64,000 bases of DNA. Origin: Congeria kusceri (Eukaryota; Mollusca; Bivalvia; Myida; Dreissenidae). Location of the stretch: NCBI GenBank assembly GCA_027627225.1, contig CM051034.1:20072480-20136479 (forward strand), written 5' to 3'. Every line of letters starts with the position of its first letter. Positions within the stretch are counted from its first letter, which is position 1. Of the stretch, positions 48,501 through 60,500 are shown in pieces. The position numbers and the translations under genes are program-made. The notes beneath the pieces are model-generated. The model searched no databases. It saw only the letters and a program-made list of their open reading frames with translations, and had not been told where the DNA came from.

Positions 48501-51500
48501 AGCTCTAAACATAACTTCACAAACCTAAACATAGCTTCACAAACCTTAATATAACCCTGTATATCCGTAACATGAACTGCTGGAAATCGAATGCAGTCAT
48601 GGGTAAATCATTGCAGCTCTAAACATAGCTTTAGAAACCTTAATATAGCCCCTGTATATCCGTAACATGAACTGCCGGAAATCGAATGCAGTCATGGGTA
48701 AATCATTGCAGTTCTAAACATAGCTTCACAAACCTTCATATAGCCCTGTATATCCATAACATGAACTGCCGGAAATCGAATGCAGTCATGGGTAAATCAT
48801 TGCAGCTCTAAACACAGCTTCACAAACCTTAATATAGCCCCTGTATATCCGTAACATGAACTGTCCAATTGATTAGAATCTCTCATTGTAGTTTACAATG
48901 AGCAGACTGCTTTTTATAAATTTGAGGGATGTCGTGGGAAACCCGGGCTTAATGCATCTGCATAAAGTTTCGTCTTGGATCAGCCTGTGCAGTCTGCACA
49001 GGGAAATTCAGGACAACACTTTCCGCTGTCCGCTTTTATGATATTTTCTGACTCAAGGAAGTCTCTTCTAAACATAAATCCACTGTAGGCAGAAAGTGTC
49101 ATTCCGGATTAGCCTGTGCAGTCTGAGAGACGAAACTACGCGCATGCATTCAGCCCGATTTTGCCACGACACGCCTCATTTCTATTTGTTTACAGATATA
49201 TTCTGTATACTGAGCTTAGCACAATTTCCTAATAAAATAGACACTATTACCACAGTTTTCCATTTATGAAACATTTTTCCAAAAGGACCAAACAACACAC
49301 GTTTCTCTAACAACGACATTGGTACAACTTAGGCATTTCAGGTTCATCTTCATATACATCATATGTGTTGAAAATAAAATGTAGCATACAGATTATACAA
49401 AATTGTAATTTCACAAAATATATTCCCAGATGAAATCAGAGCAACACAAACACGCTTAATTAAAACTCCCTATTCTATTTTTGCAAGAATGTCATCATTT
49501 AATTTGTCTTACAAACAACTGCTCACATAAATAAATGGCTCAACATGTCATTTTCAATATTTCATTGTGTTGATTTTGAAAGCAAAACAAGTTACAACTT
49601 AATTCTATTTTGTTTCCTCATAAATCTGTATTTTACTCCTAATAGCATTCACTTACGTTTTATCACAAGATTGCCTAACAGAAAATGTGTCATTTTTTGG
49701 ATATGAATATTTTTCATGCATTTTACCTACTAACATGATAACATCTTATCTCAAAATCAGCTCATTAAAAACAAGACGTAGAAACAAGATGTTCGAAATG
49801 ATTAAGTAAAATCAAATCATAATCTCAACAAGCTGTACAAGAGATATAATCAAGATTGTAGGTTTATTAATACAAGGTTGTCATAAATATTCATTATCAG
49901 CATAATTAAATCATAAATTCATAAATACAAAAAAGATAAAAAGTGCAATTCAATTGTACTATATCAATAACACAAATGGGAAATGAAATTGCTACAAGCC
50001 AATTTATATAGAGAAATTGCAAATCTGCATTAAATCAGTGTCTATCTATTATTCTAACACGACTCGCACAAAATGTCCGTTCTTAAATTGCCAATAAACA
50101 ACTCCAAAAAGTATTTCCGAAACTGTAAAATACAGTTTGCGTTGTAATTGCACAATATGTTGTCTGGACATGTTAGAATCGAAATAATTTGCACTTTATC
50201 TTTGTTTATCTGTAAATTAACAATGAATGTTTTGTTCGGATGCGCTGACGCCCACGTGGTTTAAATAATATGCATCAGAACTCAAAATCATGGTTTATTT
50301 ACAGACAAGCAACCCAAAATCGAAAATTATTTCTTAAATCAGATTTGTCTGTGATATTACCCCCTTGCAGCCTATTTCTTAGATATATGCCCTTTAAGAT
50401 ATTCAAAGCATGTCATTAACTTCATATATAACGTAATTTCTGTGAACACTCAATTAATTTCATATACCGTAAATTGTATGAACACTCAATTAATTTCATA
50501 TACCGTAAATTCTGTGAACACTCAGTTAAGTGCATCTAGTGCACTAAATGTTGTTTTTGATATAATTTTTTGAGGAAACACTTTGTTCACAAGTCTTTCA
50601 AATGTGGGGGTGTATGTGAAATTTGTGCAGTGCGTAATCTTTTACAAATCATTACACATTTGCATAAGAAAACTATACCAATGCCTTCAAAGTAATTCTC
50701 GTTACAGCCTGCAGTTAGCTTATTCAAGTTTTTTTTACTTTACTTATCTTGTCAATAAAAAGAACAAATGAAAAACCTAACAAACATGTATGTAAAACAA
50801 ACCAGTTTCAAAAAAGTAAACTATATGAGGCGTGTCGTGGGAAACCCGTTATTAATGCTTGTGCGTAGTGTTGTGCGTAGTGTTGTGTCGTAATCTGGGA
50901 TGACATTTTCCGCCTACAATGGATTTATGTTTAGAAGAGACTTCTTTGAAATAGAAAATACCATAAAAGCGAAAAGTGTCGTCACACTTATGTAAAGCAC
51001 ATGCATTAAGCCCGGTTTTCCCACGACATGCCATGATCACTTCCAACTATTGCTCCAACACTTTGTCCAACTCACAGTTTTCAGCAAACAATCAACGCAG
51101 ATCCACTGGGTATAACATTGTTCACTGATACAATTTCGACAACACTTTTAACATATTCCTCAACATGCCATTTAACATTGCTAACAAATAAAAAACATCT
51201 TCATTTATTCATTTAGCTAAAAATGTGCAACAGTTCAACTAAGTTATGTTTTTCTTTCCACTTAAAAATAATGTCAGAAGCGTTTAACAAAGAAAACACA
51301 ACCTGGTTTCAAGTTCCCTACAAATTATTCTCTCTTCTACATAAACATTTATGTGCTCAATGACATGAAATGGAAAGAAAATAATAAGGTAACTTGATAG
51401 CCATTATCTAACATAATCACAAAATAACTGCATTTTAATTGCATCTTATGCTGGTTTCTCCTAATGCATACAAATCAGTTATCAAAGTCTGTCACAATAA

Positions 51501-54500
51501 CTGGGCTGCAATTTTCTCTAGTGCACAAAAAACCTGTGTTTTTGAAATGAAAACAATATTAGAAAGGCCCGTAATAATTATAAACATTACAACCGGTCCT
51601 CAAGATGACACACAAGTACACTGTATTTCAATAAAGACCTGTGTAAAACAGAAGTAAATTATTGTCATTTAAAAATATATAAATGAGGCGTGTCGTGGGA
51701 AACCCGGGCTTAATGCATCTGCGTAAAGTGTCATCCTGAATGTGTGAGTAGGTATACTGACCGCTGTGATATAACTGAAATACTGTTAAAATTGGCATAT
51801 TTAATTTTTGTCTTGTTGTAAAAATTGCAAATCCGTTAAGTTTAAAACTTTTTTCTTAAAATTTAGTCCATTATATAATAACACAATCATGGGCCTTTAA
51901 TAATTTCTTACATGGTAAAAATGGGCATAAATAATTTATAGCAGTGATATATATATCATCACCGGAAAGGGAGACAAGGGAGATAATTAATATTTTCACG
52001 GGCGCTTGCGTGAGTGAAAAATATGTAAATTGTCTCCCTTTCCGGTGATGATATCACGCGTTATCACACAGAAAACAAACAAATTTTTATTTTATGATTT
52101 ATTAACCTTTGTTTTACATTTTATTGGAAAGTATCGCGGGAATCATAACGTCATGACGTCAAAATAATGACATCATTCCACAGTTTTGAGCCCGGCATCG
52201 ATGACAGTCTGTTTCTGTATTAAATCGGGACCCCAAAAAGTAGTCCCTCACTATGAGTGATATAGGGACATACCTCACTGATATTTTTTTACATTTCACT
52301 ACTTAGCATTAAATAAACATGTTTATCACCACTATAATTATACAAGGGCATAAATAATTTATAGCTGTGATGTACTTGTTTCCCACCACTTTAATTAAAC
52401 AAATTAAAACGTCTGTGATTACATCAATACCCTTAAAATTTCTATTTCACTGAAATTTCCTTTAAATCTGTATAAGTAAGCACCAGGAACAGCCTGTTAC
52501 TACCAACTGTTGCTTAATAGGTAATTGCAAATGACACGCGTATTCTTTCTGTCATCAAGGTTAGAATGTGAATACATAATTACACTAATAAGTTTATTGA
52601 TATATAAGAATTCAGTGCTATTTGATTTGATAACGTTCCTAGTTTCAGACCTCACAAACACAGATGTGGAGATTGCCACAAAGCAGTAAACATGAATCTG
52701 AGAGAGCAGTCTATAAAATTGACTGGGTTTATTCAAAATGTTGAAATTAAAAATCCAATGATATTTCGATGACATAGCTCAGTTTTCCATGATACAAACC
52801 AAACATATTAAAGTCAAAACAGTACACTGATATCCATATTTTATTTTCTCTACATAATATAATTATTTATCAAGGCTGATTTGCGCCTCGTAGCTACTTA
52901 CTGACCCCATACAGTATGATACAGGGTCAGTAAACTACGCTCTCGCCCAGTATAAATTAACTGACCCTGTATCACATGTATGGGGTCAGAAGGAAGCCAT
53001 GTAACAAATTTATCTTACCTAGTACTATTCTTTTACCCTCCATCACGCCAGCATTGCTAAAATAAAACCCCTAAACTGAGCTATATCTCAACACTGTGGA
53101 ACGAAGGAAACATAGGCAACATAATGAAGTCATCTTGTTGATATTCGCGACATCATTTTATGTTTCTTTTAAAAGAATGATTTTACTGACTGGGTATTAA
53201 CTGCTACTGACATAGTATGGAATAATTCACTGTCAGCACATGACCCGGCTAAACCAATGAAAAGTGAGTATTCTGTACGAGGTAAGATAAAATAGAATAG
53301 AACTGCACGTAGCGCTGCATGTCAATCATTACGTTCTTGATTTTTTTTTTTTTTTGGATTATATTTCAATGGATTTGATCATTTTTATGCATTTAGTGGC
53401 ATATTCAAGATACTCTTCAACTTTCCATGACAATTTTTGAAATGTCCATGATTTCTCCATGATAAAATCCAAATTATCAAGATTCAATTATTTTTCCAGA
53501 CAATGCCCATATTTCAGACTTCCAGATCTGTACAAACCCTGAATGAAAGTAATATTTAAGTTTTAGCTTCACTTCTGGCACCCTATTTACTAAACAAGCT
53601 GAACTACAGGTTCAGTATGACTGTTCATTCAGATATTTCAGGATTAAGTGAAACATCTGGATCAATTTAAACTGCTTGCCAAATACATAATGTACATAAC
53701 GAAGAGGTCCTCTATAATGTACATAACGAAGAGGTCCTCCATAATGTACATAACGAAGAGGTCCTCTATGATGTACACAACGAAGAGGTCCTCTACAATG
53801 TACATAACGAAGAAGTCCTCTATAATGTACATAACGAAGAGGTCCTCTATGATGTTCATAACGAAAAGGTCCTCTATAATGTACACAACGAAGATCTCCT
53901 CTACAATGTACATAACGAAGAGGTCCTCTATAATGTACATAACGAAGAGGTCCACTACAATGTACATAACGAAGAGGTCCTCTATAATGTACATAACGAA
54001 GAGGTCCTCCATAATGTACATAACGAAGAGGTCCTCTATGATGTACACAACGAAGAGGTCCTCTACAATGTACATAACGAAGAAGTCCTCTATAATGTAC
54101 ATAACGAAGAGGTCCTCTATGATGTTCATAACGAAAAGGTCCTCTACAATGTACACAACGAAGAGGTCCTCTACAATGTACATAACGAAGAGGTCCTCTA
54201 TAATGTACATAACGAAGAGGTCCTCTATAATGTACACAACGAAGAGGTCCTGTACAATGTACATAACGAAGAGGTCCTCTATGATGTACATAACGAAGAG
54301 GTCCTCTATAATGTACACAACGAAGAGGTCCTCTATAATGTACACAACGAAGAGGTCCTCTATAATGTACATGACGAAGAGGTCCTCTATAATGTACATA
54401 ACGAAGAGGTCCTCTATAATGTACATAACGAAGAGGTCCTCTATAATGTACATAACGAAGAGGTCCTCGATAATGTACATAACGAAGAGGTCCTCTATAA

Positions 54501-57500
54501 TGTACACAACGAAGAGGTCCTCTATAATGTACACAACGAAGAGGTCCTCTATAATGTACATAACGAAGAGGTCCTCTATAATGTACACAACGAAGAGGTC
54601 CTGTATAAGTACACATGTACATTAGTACATGGATTAAAAGATAATAATTAAAACTTAACATTCATGTTATAAAATCTGGAACAAAAATTCATTTTTTTTA
54701 GAATCCACAAAGTTAGGCTACTGGTCTTTTTTATTCAATAGTAAATCTTTTATGAACATGGGGAACATCGGGCCTGGACTGGACTTATTTAGACTCTTAT
54801 TCCAAAAATAAGAAGTCTTAAAATTTCTCAAATTTTAGAATTGGATTTTCTGACAAAGAAATGCATTGTTTGAAGATTTTGATACAGAAGTTGCAACATA
54901 ATTCCATAATTCCAGGTGAATTAATATTTTGTATTAGTTATGTACATTTTTCAGAGCATAGTGCTTAAAGCACAAATGCTAAATTTTGACTTCTGATTTT
55001 CAACTTAAGTTAAGAATAACATTGAATTTTTATACGCATGGGCCTTGATAAGTACAATTCTGAGTATACGAATGCACCACCTACCAGTTTGAGATATGAG
55101 TATGGATCCGTCTTGTTTGACGGCTCGCTGCAGACGAACACGAAACCAGTCGGACTCTGAACCATTCTGTGCACAGTCATGTCCAGTTTCAGGTCCAGTC
55201 TGGAGCACTGCATGCCTGGAAACTGTTGCCGTGGAAATGACCTGGTTTCCATGACGATAAGCTGTGATGATTGGCTGTACTTGTTTTTGTCCACAACTTG
55301 TCTTGGAATGCCTTCCACTGCTTGGGATATTCTGAAAAAAAACAACAACAGAAGAATTATTATTAATTACATGCATTAGTATACAAATATGGACTTTTTA
55401 GCCGTGCAATATCGTGTGATGGTACACAGCAAAATCAGTATTGAACGAATTGACAGCCAAGTTAAATATGAAAGTTTGCTGTGCACCATCACACGATATT
55501 GCAAATCTAAAAATTCCATACTTGTTTTATTATATGACTTTCAAATAAACGACAGCCGATGAATAGTAACAAAACACACATCTGATTGTTTCAATCATAA
55601 TATTAAAACAAAAATGCAAGTAAAGCAAGTAAATTTATTGCTTATCTTAACTCCCATTTACGTTTCTTCCTATAGGCACTGTTACAACAGCTGTTCTATC
55701 ACGATCAACTTTTATTATTCAATTTACCATCATTAAAGACAATGCACATGAGAATAACAGTCAGCGATTGCGATTTATTGTGCTTTTAATCCAACATAAA
55801 TAAAAATGACCCAATAATATCTACTGTACATAGAATCACAAATCCATCCAGAGCTAGTGTTTTGACATAGTCGTAAATGATGTCATATTATGACGTCATC
55901 TTGTACAAAACAACGTCCTGTGCAATATCATCTGATATTTGCACGGGTGAAGTTAAAGCTGTGCAATATCATGTATGATTTTCTTTCGAGGGTGTGTCGC
56001 TGAGCCAATCAAATAACGTTTATTTATAAGTCATATTATAAAATATATTATTGTTATAGTAATAGAACAATGAGTAACATAATTATTTTTGTTACTATTA
56101 TTATTAGGAAAACCTATGACACAACTGCGAAAAGTAATGTATTTAAAACTTTTACTATGTATATTTTTGTTATAAAACTGTCATGATTCAACACGACAGG
56201 CAAAGAATGCCTTCACAATGGCTGTAAGGATAAGCCAGATTAAAATACGAATGCACTAGGAAAATAAATTGTGGCGGCGCTACGATATGCCACGAAATTT
56301 TTGGAACATGTCCAAAACTGTCGTAGCACATCCCGGTCAATAGGGATCACCCAAGATTCTTCAAGATTCACACAGATGCCGAAACGTTCACGCTTTACCA
56401 AGATTGTGTAAATCGTGGGCAATCGTAGCCAAAATCGTGAAAGTGTGACCAAGACTTTACATAATGTCTATTTCATACCTTGTAAGGGACATTCTCTGTA
56501 TCTGTGCCTCATTCAGAATGCTTGTGCTGATGTTCATGATGCGACTGGCACTCAACAGAACTGACTTCACAATCTGTATAGAAAACAACAGTACAAGCAT
56601 TAGAGCTAACCACTAGTCCATTTCCAGGGTAGAAAAAAATACATGCTGTCTTTGAGAAAGATCCACACAGCGTTCTGCCATCTGGGATCACAGTCACGAT
56701 ACAGACTCCAACAGATTAGAGAAAGTTATTTTGTGAGTTACCTCATCACCAAGAACGGCTTGATGACTGAGCCTATATATGTGGCGCGTCGTGGGAAAAC
56801 CGGTCTTAATGCATGTGCGTAAAGTGTCGTCCCCTATTAGCCTGTGCAGTCCGCACAGGCTAATCCGGGACGTCAATTTCCGCTTTTATGGTATTTTCTG
56901 TTTCAAGAAAGTCTTTTTTTTAAACATAAATCCACTGTAGAAGGAAAGTGCTGTCCTGGATCAGCCTGTGCAGACTGCACAGGCTGATCCAGGACGACAC
57001 TTTACGCACCTGCATTAAGACCGGTTTTCTCACGTCGCGCCACATATGGTGAATTAAGTTTAAGTGTCAGCTATAAATAGCGAAAAATGATCAGGGCCAG
57101 TATTCACCAAGCTGTTCTGAGGCTTAAGACTAAGAATAAGGAATATTCTTTAAACTATTCTGGGGCCATATTCCAGAAACATCTTAAGTGAATCTTAAAA
57201 TATGTTCACATAAGTTAAACATTTCAGAATGTTATATTTTAAAAACTGCATATGAATCAGTGAATATTCTTATATTTATTCATACAAAATATTAATGCTT
57301 TAGATGATGCCGAAGAAACACTTAGCACAATGCACTGTAAAAATCCAAATAAACAGTTAAAATAAAATGTTGATTTTAAGGTTAAGGGTAAGATATTACT
57401 TAAGATGTTTCTGGAATATGGTCCCTGTTTTTAAAGCACTGTTAATTTGAATCACACTTGGTAATCACCCAATCTAATTAGCACTCTTTAGTTAGGAAGA

Positions 57501-60500
57501 TTTGTTAATGACATAAGAGATATTGGTAGCAGCATATTTGCGAACACACACATATTTTTCCTCGAGTCTAAATCTATTCTTTATTCTTAAGTCTATTCTT
57601 TATTCTTAAGTCACAGAATGGGTTGATGAATACTGGCCTTTATAATAATCAAATATTCAATTATTCATTGACATGTCTAATATAAATATGAACTCTCTGT
57701 TATGTGAATTACCTCGTCCAGCGGCATGTTAACTGAGCCTGTATATGGGGAACAAGTGAAAATTATGACAGCGATAGGTAACAGGGTTTGTTTCGAGGGT
57801 TACCTCATCTCCGAGGGCTGCGTGCTGACTGAGCCTGTATATGGTGCGTGATGCGAGGTCCACATACTCGGGGTTGATGGTGGACAGCGGGTCCTCATCG
57901 TTCCTGAACGGGGCAGACACCAGCCGCTCCAGGGCCCGAGCATCGCTGAGAATCTTGGACGAGTTGGTGTCCTGGTATGTATGCAAAGACGTATTTAATT
58001 AAGAAATATTTCTTTATTTATTATTGTTTATTGGTTAATAAACAACAGTTTGGAGATCCGATGCATAGAAATTAAATCACCAGGGTGTTAGCTCAAGTAG
58101 TTCAATAAACACGCATTACAACAACAAACAGTTGTTTATTTACTTCAGTAAATTACTTCGATTTGAACTTGACCTGACAAGAAATTCTGCAATGCGAACT
58201 ATTTCATACAGATTAGGAACTATTTTTTGCATTGTTTATTGGTGATTTAACAAGATTAATTTTGGTTTGTATGAATAGAAAACTCACCCGTCATGTTCGA
58301 ATAGATCACAAGAAGACATGGTTGGTTGTTAACACTTATCATCCTTAATCAATCATTTGAGCAGGAACATTTCAAATCACTTACCATTTACTTACATGAA
58401 GACCATTTACTTTATACAATAATATCATTTACATACATAATTAAGGGTTTATTGTTTATTTCTTTCAAAGTTTCGCAAACATTAGACACAAACTTTGGCC
58501 ACAATTTAAAGTTCAATTGTATTAATTAAACTTGAAAGCTAAACAGATTATTATAAAACTGAATACTTTCTACAGTGTTTGATCCTACCTCAGCCAATGT
58601 CTGTAATTTACGCGTGAGCTCATTGGTAAACTCACACGCAGCGAGATTCAGCTCTGACCAGCGCCCGTTACTGTCACAGTGGTGTGTCACCTTGCCCTCC
58701 CCGAGTTTACACGGCAACTCCACTGTGAGGCCGGCAACCGTCTCCTTCCAGATGTAAACACCCTTGTTGGTTTTGGTCGTGTTCATTTCACACTGTGGGG
58801 CGTTACTGTCTATTACTCGCAGCAACACGGTCTTTGTTACATTTCCCTAGAAAATGGGATGCTGTATTTAAATATGAATGTTCAAAGCATTGGTGTTCTT
58901 TTTCCATACCAGATTCAGCATTTCCACTGAATCATTATTACTTGATGCGAGGGTAAAACATTGTTGGATAAGCTTTATTGTGAATGCATAATTAAATCTG
59001 TTAAATTTCTACTACATTTCCTAACATTTTTTATCATATGTGGTTCGATTCATTGTTTGTCACACTACACAGATATAAGTCGAAAAGCAACAACATAGGC
59101 ACACACAACAACAGGTCAAAACTGGATTTATTTACGAAATTTGCAAAGTTGGAACAATGGGATATTTATATTTACGAAATTTGCTAAGTTGGAACAATGG
59201 GATATTTATAAATGTAAATGCAAAAAATTCAGGATCCATGCCCACTTCAAGATATATTGGACATCACGAAATAAAGGACAGTAATATAGCAGAGCTGCGG
59301 TGTACTGAAAACCTCCCCCTACCTGTGATGTAGAAACAAGGCAATCCCAAGCCCTACCTGTGGTGTAGAAACAAGGCAATCCCAAGCCCTACCTGTGGTG
59401 TAGAAACAAAGCAATCCCAAGCCCTACCTGTGGTGTAGAAACGAGGCAATCCCAAGCCCTACCTGTGGTGTAGAAACAAGGCAATCCCATTCCCCAGAGT
59501 TTTCCATTTTCAGATCCACGAGTACCAGAGAATGCATCATCATCGTGTTATCGGGTGATCGTCGGGTGTGCACGAATATTTCCTGCGACCGATTCGTCTC
59601 TACGACCTGATTGTGACGCAACCAGAACATCTGGGTCTTCGGGTCCACGATGGCTGCCTGACAGTCAAGAGGGATTTTGTCCCCTTCAAACACGATCTGA
59701 TTAGTCCCTGGCACAATCTCGAAGAATGGAAGCTCCAGAGGACGGTCTATCAAACAGAAGGAACAAATAGAAGAATTTAACAGATTTAAAGAAACAATTG
59801 CTTTACAAACAAACTGTTATGAAATGTAACTCGGTCAGTTCTCAAATGTCTCCAAATGTCTTCTGAAAAAACATTGATGTAATGGCTTAATACTTCCTTT
59901 AGAACAGTCATGCTAAGATTCAATTTTATGCAAAATACACTACTATTTATAAAAGCATTTTGACATTCAAAAGGACAGAGATGAACATACAGGAGAACAA
60001 ATCACACTCCTGAAATCAAACATAGTACAGCATACTGTGATGCAGATCTTCGTTCATCTGCTTCTTGAATATTATACATTTTTCAGCATAAACCATAAGT
60101 TCTCCTTGGCCAGAATAAACCCTCCTACCATAACATACAAGCCTAAGATAAAGTACCACATAACATGTTGCAAACCTATCTTGTTCAGCTTATTGAACAC
60201 TGAACTGAACATTGCTCTGCATTTACTACAAGTTTACACAATGTCAAATGTCCCGGCGATTTTTTGGCAATGTCACGTTTTGGCCTGAAAAAATAATGGC
60301 ATGTATGGCCGGAACATTTGACCGGGACACATTAATATTGTCAGTTTGTCCGGAAAAAAACCCGAGTAATAATAATAGTTTATCGTATCTAACCTAGGTC
60401 CTATTCCGTTTCGTGGTCTATATAGTTATAGTTCAAACAATAAACACCCAAAATGAATAACACAAACATATACACGCATATATTTTAATCATATTTATTC

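Noticed and set aside
47610..48862. CRISPR-like array
   Set aside because: Units are head-to-tail with no variable spacers, in an animal gene intron; ordinary minisatellite.
53648..54661. Three long overlapping frames of 308-349 codons
   Set aside because: All are produced by a 27-bp repeat without stops; no start context, splice support or family match.
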